The notes below the pieces were generated by a model. It was not told the DNA's origin. It searched no databases and saw only the letters and a program-made list of their open reading frames with translations. A program made the position numbers and the translations under genes. From the NCBI GenBank assembly GCA_016176605.1, contig JACOWW010000002.1, positions 250,846 to 314,845 on the forward strand: a DNA stretch of 64,000 nt, written 5' to 3'. Shown piece after piece: positions 42,838-51,772 of the stretch; position 1 is the stretch's first letter; the number at the start of each line of letters is the position of its first letter. The stretch is from Candidatus Saccharimonadota bacterium. Lineage in GTDB: Bacteria > Patescibacteriota > Saccharimonadia > Saccharimonadales > UBA10212.

Positions 42838-44874
42838 CTAATTAAGGTTGGTGATGGCGCGTAGAGCGGAGACTTTTTCGGCGAGGTGGGGGTATTTTGC
42901 GATTTTTTCACGTTTTTCGATGAACATTTGGGCGGCGTTTCGGGCAGTGGCAATCAGTTTTGTATCCGTTAGTTTGGCAACACGCAAATCGAGCGCGCCG
43001 TGCTGCATGGTGCCGTAAATAGCGCCCGGACCACGCAGCTGCAGGTCCAGTTCGGCCAGCTTGAAACCGTCAGTGGTATTTTCCAGCGCCCGCAGGCGCT
43101 GGCTTGGCGCTCTGCTGTCACTGAGCATTAAAAATGCGTAGCTTTGGTGTTCGCCGCGGCCGACCCGGCCGCGTAGCTGATGGATTTGAGCTAAACCAAA
43201 GCGTTCGGCGCCCTCAACCAGCATAATCGTGGCATTTGGTATATCTACACCCACCTCAATGACCGTCGTGCTAACCAAAATGTCATATTTACAGTCAAGG
43301 AACTTTCGCACAACTTCTTCTTTTTCGGCTGATTTCATCTTGCCGTGCAGCAAGCCCACGTGCCTGTGCTTAAAATCTTTTTTTGACAACCTTTCATAAA
43401 CCTCTTCAACTGATAGGCCGACACTGATTTCGCTATCGGTTATTAACGGGCAAACAACAAACATCTGCCGGCCCCGTTCCAGCTCTTTATCAATTTGAGC
43501 GTAAAGCTGGGCCCGGGAATTGGGCGAGCAGATTTTGGTTTTGATCTGCCGGCGTCCGGGCGGCATTTGCTCAAGAATCGAAATGTCTAACTCGCCATAA
43601 AGTGTCAGCGCGATACTGCGCGGAATTGGTGTGGCGCTCATATGCAAAACGTGAGGCATGTGACCGGCTTTGGCCTGTAGCTTTTTGCGCTGCTGCACGC
43701 CAAAACGGTGCTGTTCGTCTATGATAACTAATCCCAGTTTGTGCATATCGACACGTTCGGATATTAGAGCGTGCGTCCCTACGATTAACCGAACATCGCC
43801 GCTTTTTATTTTTTTGTGCATTAAGCTTTTAGCTTTTGGCTTTAAGCTGCCTATGAGCAGGCCGACATGGCCGCCATACCCAACATTGTCGAGCAATTTA
43901 TAAAGGGTATCAGCGTGTTGACGGGCCAAAATTTCGGTGGGCGCCATAAGGGCTACTTGATAATTTTGTTCAATTGCCATCAGAGAAGCCATAGCCGCGA
44001 CGACTGTCTTGCCGGAACCGACATCACCTTCCAGCAGCCTATTCATTGGCTGGGTTCTGTCAATGTCTTGGTAAATTTTCCAGACCGCTTTGCGTTGGGC
44101 ATCAGTTAATTTAAAAGGCAACTTCGCTACAAAATCTTTGGCTAGTTTCTCTTTGAACGGAATAGCGATAGATTTATCTTTGTACAATTCGTATTTATTG
44201 AGCAATGCCGCCAGTGTTAACTGGAAAACTTCTTCAAATCCCAGTCGCCGCTGGGCTTTAGCCAGCATTTCCGGCCCAGAGGGAAAATGCATCTCTAAAG
44301 CCGCGGTAGTGTAATCATCCAACTTTTGCTCGTCTAACAGCCACTGCGGCAAGTGCTCTGGCATGTCTTTGACGATGTCGGCCGCTTCGCGAACCAGTTT
44401 CCTAATTTGGAACGACTTAAGTCCTTTGGTCTCGCGATAGATAGGGATAATACGAGCCGTATTAACCGGAAAGTCACCCACCAACTCAACTGAGGGGTTA
44501 GTGATGCTAAATCGGCCGCGACGCAGCGCGAATTCACCGGCGACATAATAAGCTTGGCTGGGCTTAATCGCGCCGGCACGATACGGCTGATTAAACCACA
44601 CCAAGCGAACACTGCCAGTTTCATCTGTGGCGATGGCCTCAGTAATATGCATACCGCGCCGCACGTAACGCCCGGTCACTTGGCTGATAGTCGCTTCCAG
44701 CGTAACGATACCTGGATGTAACTCGCGGACAGGGATGACATTCGAATAATCTTCATAGCGGCGCGGAAAATTGGTAATAAGATCACCGACAGTCTTAACG
44801 CCAAGTACCGCCAGCTTCTTGGCCAGCTCCTCCCCCACGCCCTTGAGTTCAGTAATCGGCAATGATAATGCCAC
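42838..44874 (-). CDS. recG: ATP-dependent DNA helicase RecG
   Basis: This 678-residue branch-migration helicase acts on stalled forks. The N-terminal wedge (OB) domain covers ~60-150. The Walker A is LLEGDVGSGKT (~282), then APTEILARQH, the DEQHRFG box (DEQH), HMSATPIPRS, and the C-terminal helicase motifs FGLAQIHQLRGRVGRGEH. The start is GTG. Confidence 0.97.
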   Translation of the reverse strand: MALSLPITELKGVGEELAKKLAVLGVKTVGDLITNFPRRYEDYSNVIPVRELHPGIVTLEATISQVTGRYVRRGMHITEAIATDETGSVRLVWFNQPYRAGAIKPSQAYYVAGEFALRRGRFSITNPSVELVGDFPVNTARIIPIYRETKGLKSFQIRKLVREAADIVKDMPEHLPQWLLDEQKLDDYTTAALEMHFPSGPEMLAKAQRRLGFEEVFQLTLAALLNKYELYKDKSIAIPFKEKLAKDFVAKLPFKLTDAQRKAVWKIYQDIDRTQPMNRLLEGDVGSGKTVVAAMASLMAIEQNYQVALMAPTEILARQHADTLYKLLDNVGYGGHVGLLIGSLKPKAKSLMHKKIKSGDVRLIVGTHALISERVDMHKLGLVIIDEQHRFGVQQRKKLQAKAGHMPHVLHMSATPIPRSIALTLYGELDISILEQMPPGRRQIKTKICSPNSRAQLYAQIDKELERGRQMFVVCPLITDSEISVGLSVEEVYERLSKKDFKHRHVGLLHGKMKSAEKEEVVRKFLDCKYDILVSTTVIEVGVDIPNATIMLVEGAERFGLAQIHQLRGRVGRGEHQSYAFLMLSDSRAPSQRLRALENTTDGFKLAELDLQLRGPGAIYGTMQHGALDLRVAKLTDTKLIATARNAAQMFIEKREKIAKYPHLAEKVSALRAITNLN

Positions 44875-44928
44875 TGTAACAGTTTAACAATCACACAGTG
44901 AGACCGCCACTACCCGCCAACCAAAGTA

Positions 44929-44961
44929 CCCCCTTAAGTCTACGATCGTATTTTTAATGGG
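44929..44961. terminator. CGATCG-core palindrome between the methyltransferase gene and recG
   Basis: TACGATCGTA (44941-44950) is flanked by CCCTTAA and TTAATGGG, giving a hairpin like that after rpsJ. It lies 56 nt past the methyltransferase stop. The rest of the 142-nt gap shows nothing recognisable. Confidence 0.5.
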
Positions 44962-45016
44962 TTGTTTTACCATCTTTATGAGCCGCTTGAAATGTGTTTT
45001 TCGATAATTTGTTATT

Positions 45017-45793
45017 TTATTTTTTGCGCAGGCGCAACCAGACGCTGGGACCAAAATAAAGTGAAGCGAACATCGGCTGCAGAACCTTTTCTAAATTTAT
45101 CAAAATATTTTTACCGAAAATTCGTTTCAGCGTTGGCGAACGCAAGTTCGAGCCGGACAGTACCGCCTCGACTTCAAAGCCGGCGTCTTGCAGCATTTTT
45201 ACGATGGTCTTAGGGTGATGATTAACAAAGGGAATTTCACCTGCTTTTATGTTGGCCTTTGAACGTATATCAACTGGCATTTTCGGAACTTTTTTGCCTT
45301 TAACGGCGTAGCGTACCCGATTTAAGAAGTGGGCGTCGTTGGCGAACTCTAAAATAAAGGTCCCACCCGGCTTCAACACTCGCGCGATTTCAGTGAATTC
45401 CGGTTTGGGGTTGGGCAGATGATGCAAAACACGTACCACTAAAACCAGATCAATCGACCCGTTTTTCATTTTTAAGTCCGCGGCCTGCAGTAGTTTTTGT
45501 TCGACCTTCGATGTGTCCTTGAGGTAAATTTTAGCGATATCCAGCTGCTGCTGGCTAGGTTCGGCCAAGGTCACTTTTTGTGCGTATTTCGTAAGTAATT
45601 TACTCAATCGGCCGTAGCCGCCGCCAACATCAACAGCATGCTCGAATTTCCTACCCCGCAACAAACGCTTGATAGCTATTTCTTCGGCGGCGTGTTCATA
45701 CTCACGACCTGCCCAATAATCCTGATAATTGTATTTAGGATCATCATACTGGTCCGCCATTCGCACGGTTTTTTTAGCCTTCGTTTCTGCCAT
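45017..45793 (-). CDS. Class I SAM-dependent methyltransferase
   Basis: This 258-residue Rossmann methyltransferase has motif I VDVGGGYGRLSKLL (~55), motif II TLAEPS and motif IV DLVLVVRVLHHLPNP, then LKPGGTFILEF. The substrate cannot be told; the UbiE/small-molecule type is as likely as others. It overlaps the tyrS stop in TAATG, so it is co-translated with tyrS. Confidence 0.85.
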   Translation of the reverse strand: MAETKAKKTVRMADQYDDPKYNYQDYWAGREYEHAAEEIAIKRLLRGRKFEHAVDVGGGYGRLSKLLTKYAQKVTLAEPSQQQLDIAKIYLKDTSKVEQKLLQAADLKMKNGSIDLVLVVRVLHHLPNPKPEFTEIARVLKPGGTFILEFANDAHFLNRVRYAVKGKKVPKMPVDIRSKANIKAGEIPFVNHHPKTIVKMLQDAGFEVEAVLSGSNLRSPTLKRIFGKNILINLEKVLQPMFASLYFGPSVWLRLRKK

Positions 45794-47052
45794 TATTCTA
45801 ATTCTATCAGGGCGGAATCTTTGTAGGCTTTGCCGCGGCGCAGCAGCAACCGTCCGTTTTTAAAGTCTGATTCCTCAAATTTATCTTTACTGGTTTGTTG
45901 GCCGTTAATATAAACTGCTCCGCTTTCAAGTAGACGCCGTGCGTCACTATTAGATGATGCTAACCTTGAAGTTACCAAAGCACCCACCACAGAAGGATCC
46001 CAACCACCACTTCTATTACCAATATTGACTACCGGTACTTCTTTCCTGATCATTTCCATATCTTCATCAGTGGCATCAGTGATAGATACTTGACCTGTTA
46101 AGTATTTTGTAACTCCGGTTGCCGAGCCACTTTGTGCTTCGCCGTGGACCAATTTGGTTACTTCTTCGGCTAGTATTTTTTGGGCATTACGTTTAGCAGA
46201 ATCTACTTTATGGTCGGCCATAATCTGGTCTATTTTCTCTTTTGGCAGCAAAGTAAATATTTTCAGGTAATCTTCAACATCAGCGTCATCAATGTTTATC
46301 CAAAACTGGTAAAATTGCGTGGGGCTGGTTTTGGCTGGATCGAGCCAGATTGCGCCGGTTTCCGACTTACCGAATTTGGCACCAGTTGTCTTATTAACCA
46401 CCAGCGGCATGCTAAGGGCATGAACCTCCTTACCCTCTTTTTTTCGTATCAAAGAGACACCTGAAAGCATATTGCCCCATTGGTCCGAGCCGCCAATCTG
46501 CAGCTCTGTTTTGTGCATCTTGTACAATTGCCAATAATCGTAACCCTGCACCAGCGAGTAGCTAAATTCGGCGTAACTAATGCCGCTGCCGCTCTCGCCC
46601 ATGCGTTCGACCACGAAATCGCGCTGCATTAGCTCTGTCATAGAAAAGCTTTTGCCAACTTCGCGCAAAAAGTCCAAATAGCGGACGTTTTTAAACCAAT
46701 CGTAATTGTCAACTGGGATAAATTCTTTACCAGAAAATAACCTATTAATTTGCCGCTTGATAGCCTTGATATTTTTCTGGATTTCTTCACGCGGCGCTAA
46801 ATCACGTTCCTCGGTTTTGCCGCCCGGGTCGCCTATTAAGCTTGTGGCACCACCAGCCAAAAGAACGGCTTGCCAGCCGCCGTCTATTAACCGGCGGGCC
46901 AAGATCATAGCGGCCAGATTGCCAATCGTCATACTGTCGGTTGAGGCATCTATGCCATGATAGAAGGTCTTAGGCTCATCCAGCCAGCTGTTATCGGTGA
47001 AGGTTTTGTCTTTAATTAAACCCCGCCAGGCCAAATCCTTACTTAACCTCAT
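45793..47052 (-). CDS. tyrS: Tyrosyl-tRNA synthetase with altered HIGH motif
   Basis: This class I synthetase of 419 residues has the tyrosine pocket (FYHGIDASTDSM, LQGYDYWQLYKMHKTELQIGGSDQWGN), the KMSKS-like KFGKS and a C-terminal S4 domain (LLESGAVYINGQQTSKD). The position of HxGH reads TIGN, so both active-site His are replaced. GGAGG precedes the ATG. Confidence 0.95.
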   Translation of the reverse strand: MRLSKDLAWRGLIKDKTFTDNSWLDEPKTFYHGIDASTDSMTIGNLAAMILARRLIDGGWQAVLLAGGATSLIGDPGGKTEERDLAPREEIQKNIKAIKRQINRLFSGKEFIPVDNYDWFKNVRYLDFLREVGKSFSMTELMQRDFVVERMGESGSGISYAEFSYSLVQGYDYWQLYKMHKTELQIGGSDQWGNMLSGVSLIRKKEGKEVHALSMPLVVNKTTGAKFGKSETGAIWLDPAKTSPTQFYQFWINIDDADVEDYLKIFTLLPKEKIDQIMADHKVDSAKRNAQKILAEEVTKLVHGEAQSGSATGVTKYLTGQVSITDATDEDMEMIRKEVPVVNIGNRSGGWDPSVVGALVTSRLASSNSDARRLLESGAVYINGQQTSKDKFEESDFKNGRLLLRRGKAYKDSALIELE

Positions 47053-47064
47053 CCTGCACCTCCG

Positions 47065-47190
47065 GCGCCATTAACAATTTTCGCTTTACCATTTACCCCA
47101 GCACTAAATCTTGAAGCTCTATAATCTGATTGCAGACTACTGCGCTCAGGCTTTAGTGCGGGGCAGGCCATACATTTACCATTTGGACGA
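47065..47190. repeat. Degenerate ACCATT spacer with nested hairpin repeat
   Basis: The divergent tyrS/pbp gap has TTTACCATTTACC words interrupted by the 68-bp hairpin. A TTTACC of the repeat also serves as the -35 of the pbp promoter. Confidence 0.65.
47096..47163. repeat. 68-bp hairpin repeat, copy 2
   Basis: CCCCAGCACTAAATC starts the copy and TTTAGTGCGGGG ends it. It differs from copy 1 at a few positions, and the right arm (GCTTTAGTG) has two mismatches, so this copy pairs less well. Confidence 0.85.
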
Positions 47191-47203
47191 TCTTTGATAT
47201 AAT
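47175..47203 (+). promoter_or_regulatory. Promoter of the PBP gene
   Basis: TTTACC (47175-47180) and TATAAT (47198-47203) are 17 nt apart, 16 nt before the ATG. A weak AAGAAG could be the Shine-Dalgarno. Confidence 0.6.
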
Positions 47204-47219
47204 ACTTAAGAAGAAAATT

Positions 47220-50200
47220 ATGGCTATTGGAAATTTGGGTGGACGCGGCCGCAAAAGACGCAGGTACGCCGGAAAATATGTCACGACCAGGAGCGGCCGG
47301 GTACTAAAAGTACACCGCAGCTTAGGTGAGCGCTGGTCTTCTAGGCGCGAAGGCAAATCACTGCGCAAGGTAAACCGCCTACGCGGCCTACCTAAATCCC
47401 GATTTAAGAGGTTAATGTGGCACATTGACCCTCGGCATTTAGCGGAGTACTGGTTCAGCCGTGACGGAGCCATCACCGGACTGAAAATCCTGGGGATTGC
47501 TATTGTGGCAGTTTTTGTCCTAACACTCGGTGTCTTCGCTTACTTCCGCAAAGACCTGCCGGATATCAGTGTCAATGGCAAGAATCTTGGCGGCAGTATT
47601 AGTTACTATGACCGGACCGGGCAGACATTACTCTGGCAGGATTATGACGCCATTAAGCGCGTGCCAGTTGCCGGTACCGAGATATCGCAATTCGTCAAAG
47701 ATGCCACGGTAGCCATCGAAGACCGCGATTTTTATAAGCACCGAGGGTTCGATATCAAGGGCATTGTTCGCGCCGCTTTTAACGATATTTTTAAAAAAGG
47801 CGGCACCCAAGGCGGTTCAACCATTACCCAGCAGTTAGTAAAACTTAACCAGGATTGGACCAACCAAAGAAGCATCGGCCGTAAAATTAAAGAGGTAATA
47901 CTGGCCGTAGAGTTAGAACGTACCTATAAAAAGGAAGAGATTCTGACTGGCTACCTCAACGCTGCGCCCTACGGCGGCATTGACTATGGGGTCCAGGCTG
48001 CGGCTTCAGATTACTTTCATAAGTCGGCCAAGGACCTAAATTTGGCAGAATCTGCGATGTTGGCCGCCATCCCTAAATCGCCAGCCATATATTCGCCCTA
48101 CAACAAAGATTTTTTTGAGCGCGAATCCTTTATAGGTCGCTATAATTACGTGCTTGATTCGATGGTCGAAATAGGCAAACTCAGCAAAGACAAAGCTGAA
48201 GAAGCCAAAAAGGTCGACATCTTAGCCACTGTCCAGCCGCAGCAGACAAAGTACGCCGGCATTCGTAACCCTTATTTCTTGCTGGCCGCCAAAAATGAGC
48301 TGACCCGCAAATTCGTGCCTCAGGGAGGCGCCGGGTCGAGTAAGATTGGCGGCTGGAAGGTTATAACCACTATGGACCTGAAAATGCAAGAACTGGCTGA
48401 ACAGCAGATCAATAAAGGGCTGGCTCAAGTTAAGCGACAGGGTGGTGATACTGCCGCTTTGGCCGCCGAAGATGTCAAGACTGGCCAGATGGTTGCCCTA
48501 GTTGGCGGTGTGGACTTTACCAATCCGGAGTTTGGCCAAATTAATTACGCCCAAACGCTGATACCGCCGGGTTCTAGCTTTAAACCGTATGATTACACCG
48601 CGTTAATAGAAAACAGCACTAACGCCGGCGCTGGTTCAGTTCTTTATGATGTCGAACAGGCCTTGCCGGGCTATCCCTGCACCAATAAGGCCCATCCCAG
48701 ACAAGGTGGTAACTGTCTGAAAAACTACGATTTTCGCCAACCTGGCCCGATGACTCTGCGCTACGCCTTGGGTGGCTCGCGCAATATACCAGCTGTTAAG
48801 ACCATCTTAACGACTGGCGTAGATAAAACTATAAAGACGGCTGAAGCGATGGGACTGCGGAGCGGCTATAAATGCTATGCCAACACTGAACTAACCCAAA
48901 CCACCCAGTGCTATGGCGCAGCGGGTATAGGCGACGGCGCCTTTTTGCGCCTAGACGAACATGTCCACGGCCTGGCTACGCTTTCGCGTATGGGTAACTA
49001 TATTCCGCAGGAATACATTTTAAAAATTGAAGACGCCGCCAATAAAACCATATACGAGTGGAAGCAGCCGAAAGCCGAGCAGGTGGTCAGGCCGGATACA
49101 GCTTACATAGTCACCGATATGCTGGCTGATCCTAACGCCAGCTACTTCCCGGGCGGCCAGAAAATTCACCGCTACAAAGGCTGGAACTTTGCCTTAAAAA
49201 CCGGTACCACCAACGATGCCAAAGATGGGCTGCTGATGGGTTTCTCGACTAAGTACGCCGTGGGCGTTTGGGTCGGCTATCACAGCCGCCAAAAGGCCAT
49301 GAGCGGCTTTATGGAAAACATGACCAGGCCGATTTGGACAGGCTGGATGAATGAGGCTCACAGTAATCTAAAGCCAGAGAACTGGACCCAGCCTAGCGGC
49401 GTGCAAGTATTGCCGGCCTACGTTGTGACCACGCACGTCGGCATTGGCTCGGTTGAACCCAGCCGGTCAACCGATCTTTATCCTTCATGGTACAAGCCAA
49501 AAAATGCTCCCAGCTCCCAAAGTTCGACGCTGGATAAAGTTTCCAACAAAATCGCCACTAACTGCACCCCCGAGCTGGCGAAACAAACGGTTTCCGGCAA
49601 CGCCAACGCCGACCGGTTTTCTATTGACATTTTCTTCGGCGCTAATGCTGTCGCCAGCGGCAGTACGTCCGCATCCGATGATATTCATAACTGCAGCGAT
49701 CAAAAACCGGCCGTCACGCTTACCACAACCGACAATAACGACGGAACTTTTACCTTGACGGCAACAGCTACGGCCGGCACCCATCCCTTCAGCGAGGCCA
49801 GCCGTTCACAGTTTCCCGGAACCTTGAACTTTAATGTTGATGGCCAACAGGTTAAAAGTTTTACCGATCTTTCAGAATCCCCGTCTACCCGCTCGTTTAC
49901 ATACACGGCCTCGGCTGGCAGCCATACAGTAACGGCACAGGTGATTGACAGCGTGCTTTATGATTCTGCAAGTGATTCAACTATCATTACCTCCTCGGGC
50001 TCAAATAACGACGATGACGAATTGGAGTTTGATTCGGCTAAGGCAACGGGACTTAACACAACGGTTAAGTGGAAAGGCGGCTCCGGCCCGTTTACAGTCA
50101 AAAACGGAGCCACGACAGTCTGCCAGGCGTCAGCCGGCGACTCTAGCTGCACTGGTTCGTCTGTCTCGGCGCCTAAAAATTCGACGGTTACCGTCACCGA

Positions 50201-50237
50201 TAATGCCGGCAGTTCCGTCAGCGGAACTGTCAACTAG
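47220..50237 (+). CDS. Class A penicillin-binding protein (GT51 plus transpeptidase)
   Basis: This 1005-residue bifunctional wall synthase has a basic cytoplasmic head (~1-80) and a membrane anchor (~83-107). The GT51 domain shows the catalytic Glu in AIEDRDFYKHRGFD and the GGSTITQQLVKL motif. The transpeptidase domain shows SxxK in PPGSSFKPYDY, SxN in GGSRNIP and KTGTTNDAKD. The C-terminal ~250 residues are Ser/Thr-rich with Ig-like beta repeats, probably wall-exposed. It shares its CTAG stop end-to-end with radA. Confidence 0.95.
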   Translation: MAIGNLGGRGRKRRRYAGKYVTTRSGRVLKVHRSLGERWSSRREGKSLRKVNRLRGLPKSRFKRLMWHIDPRHLAEYWFSRDGAITGLKILGIAIVAVFVLTLGVFAYFRKDLPDISVNGKNLGGSISYYDRTGQTLLWQDYDAIKRVPVAGTEISQFVKDATVAIEDRDFYKHRGFDIKGIVRAAFNDIFKKGGTQGGSTITQQLVKLNQDWTNQRSIGRKIKEVILAVELERTYKKEEILTGYLNAAPYGGIDYGVQAAASDYFHKSAKDLNLAESAMLAAIPKSPAIYSPYNKDFFERESFIGRYNYVLDSMVEIGKLSKDKAEEAKKVDILATVQPQQTKYAGIRNPYFLLAAKNELTRKFVPQGGAGSSKIGGWKVITTMDLKMQELAEQQINKGLAQVKRQGGDTAALAAEDVKTGQMVALVGGVDFTNPEFGQINYAQTLIPPGSSFKPYDYTALIENSTNAGAGSVLYDVEQALPGYPCTNKAHPRQGGNCLKNYDFRQPGPMTLRYALGGSRNIPAVKTILTTGVDKTIKTAEAMGLRSGYKCYANTELTQTTQCYGAAGIGDGAFLRLDEHVHGLATLSRMGNYIPQEYILKIEDAANKTIYEWKQPKAEQVVRPDTAYIVTDMLADPNASYFPGGQKIHRYKGWNFALKTGTTNDAKDGLLMGFSTKYAVGVWVGYHSRQKAMSGFMENMTRPIWTGWMNEAHSNLKPENWTQPSGVQVLPAYVVTTHVGIGSVEPSRSTDLYPSWYKPKNAPSSQSSTLDKVSNKIATNCTPELAKQTVSGNANADRFSIDIFFGANAVASGSTSASDDIHNCSDQKPAVTLTTTDNNDGTFTLTATATAGTHPFSEASRSQFPGTLNFNVDGQQVKSFTDLSESPSTRSFTYTASAGSHTVTAQVIDSVLYDSASDSTIITSSGSNNDDDELEFDSAKATGLNTTVKWKGGSGPFTVKNGATTVCQASAGDSSCTGSSVSAPKNSTVTVTDNAGSSVSGTVN

Positions 50238-51580
50238 TCTTTTTCAAGAAATGTATTTAGTGCGGCTCGAATATTGCTTACCGACAGTAAAAAAGCAGGC
50301 TTTCGCCCTGTCCTAACAATCGGCCCGATGGCGGCTTCGAAGCCTAATTTTTCGGCTTCAGCCAGACGTTTTTCTACATATGGAACGTGGCGGATCTCGC
50401 CGCTCAAACCGACTTCGCCAAAGACTACGGCGTTTTTCTTTAGCTGCATCCCTTTGGCCGCGCTGGCAATGGCCATGCAGATAGCCAAATCGGCCGCCGG
50501 TTCGCTCAGCCGGATACCGCCGACGATGTTCACGTAAATGTCGCGGTCAGCCAGTTTTAATTTTGTGCGGCGTTCTAACATAGCGATTAATAAATTAACG
50601 CGGTTAAGGTCAATACCGCTGGCCGTGCGCTTAGGATAGCCATAGCTTGTGGGGTTGACTAGCGCCTGGACTTCCACCAGCAGCGGCCGGCTGCCTTCCA
50701 TGGTAGCGTGCACAATCGAGCCATCGCTGAGCTGGCGCTCGGCCAGCAATGCCTCAGACGGGTTATCAACTGGTTGCATGCCGCTTTCGGTCATTTCAAA
50801 AATGCCGGCCTCAGTGGTAGCGCCATAACGGTTTTTGCTGGCCCGCAGAATTTTAAAACCCCCATAACGGTCGCCTTCCAGCTGCAGCACTACATCAACG
50901 ATATGCTCTAAAACTTTGGGCCCAGCGATCGAGCCTTCTTTAGTAACATGGCCAACTAAAATTAAAGCAGTGTTGGTGGTTTTGGCGGCGGCGCTCAACA
51001 ACTGCGTAGCGCCGGTTATTTGGCTGACGCTGCCGGCCGCCGAAGGTAGTTCGTTGACCGCTATCGCTTGCACCGAATCGACTATAACGACCTCAAAATC
51101 TCCGGCCGATATCGTCGAAGCTATATCATTAGCGACACCGGAAACGGCTAACTGCAGTGATTTATGCTGGGCGCCCAGGCGCTGGGCCCGCAGGCCGATT
51201 TGACGGGCCGACTCTTCGCCGCTAACATACAAAACCTTGTGGGCTTTAGCCGCGTTGTAGGCAACTTGAAGCAAGATAGTGCTTTTACCGATCCCGGGCT
51301 GGCCGGCCAGCAAATTTACACTACCAGCCACTAACCCGCCGCCGAGAACTTCGTCGACATCGGCCAGACCGGTTTTAATCCGGGGCAGACTAGAACGGGC
51401 AGCGCTAATCACGGATTCTATTTTGAGCTGGCGGCCGCTGGATTTAGCGCTGAGTGTGCTGATATCCACTTCTTCGGTGAGCGTATTCCACTCCCCGCAG
51501 GCCTGGCAGCGCCCGGTCCAGGTCGAACTAGCCGCTCCGCAACTTGAACAAACATATCTCACACTCGCCCTCTTTGCCAT
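50234..51580 (-). CDS. radA: DNA repair protein RadA
   Basis: This 448-residue RecA-like branch-migration ATPase has the N-terminal zinc finger (CSSCG...CQACG), Walker A GQPGIGKST (~90), the RadA signature KNRYGATTE and a C-terminal Lon-like domain. ATG 51580 is used, not the track's 51598. A promoter inside a 27-nt palindrome lies 10 nt upstream. The intact zinc finger contrasts with RpoC. Confidence 0.96.
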   Translation of the reverse strand: MAKRASVRYVCSSCGAASSTWTGRCQACGEWNTLTEEVDISTLSAKSSGRQLKIESVISAARSSLPRIKTGLADVDEVLGGGLVAGSVNLLAGQPGIGKSTILLQVAYNAAKAHKVLYVSGEESARQIGLRAQRLGAQHKSLQLAVSGVANDIASTISAGDFEVVIVDSVQAIAVNELPSAAGSVSQITGATQLLSAAAKTTNTALILVGHVTKEGSIAGPKVLEHIVDVVLQLEGDRYGGFKILRASKNRYGATTEAGIFEMTESGMQPVDNPSEALLAERQLSDGSIVHATMEGSRPLLVEVQALVNPTSYGYPKRTASGIDLNRVNLLIAMLERRTKLKLADRDIYVNIVGGIRLSEPAADLAICMAIASAAKGMQLKKNAVVFGEVGLSGEIRHVPYVEKRLAEAEKLGFEAAIGPIVRTGRKPAFLLSVSNIRAALNTFLEKD

Positions 51581-51584
51581 ATGT

Positions 51585-51620
51585 ACGCATATTATCACGG
51601 ATAATATGCGTAATGTTCAA
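51585..51620 (-). promoter_or_regulatory. radA promoter overlapped by a perfect palindrome
   Basis: ACGCATATTATC and GATAATATGCGT (51585-51611) form a 12-bp inverted repeat with a 3-nt centre. The -35 TTGAAC (51615-51620) and -10 GATAAT (51591-51596) are 18 nt apart, the -10 lying within the palindrome. This looks like an operator, though the regulator is unknown. Confidence 0.65.
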
Positions 51621-51631
51621 TGGACAATGTT

Positions 51632-51699
51632 CCCCAGCACTAAATCTTGAAGCTCCATAATCTGATTGCAGACTACTACGCTCAGGATTTAGTGCGGGG
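51632..51699. repeat. 68-bp hairpin repeat, copy 3
   Basis: It is almost identical to copy 1, from CCCCAGCACTAAATC to GATTTAGTGCGGGG. It lies upstream of the radA promoter in a gap that also holds CAATGTTC/CAATAAATGG-type degenerate words. Confidence 0.85.
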
Positions 51700-51772
51700 C
51701 AAGCAATGCTCAATAAATGGTCAATAAACAATGAACCAATGCTTGACCGATTAAGTACTTACAACAGCTACT

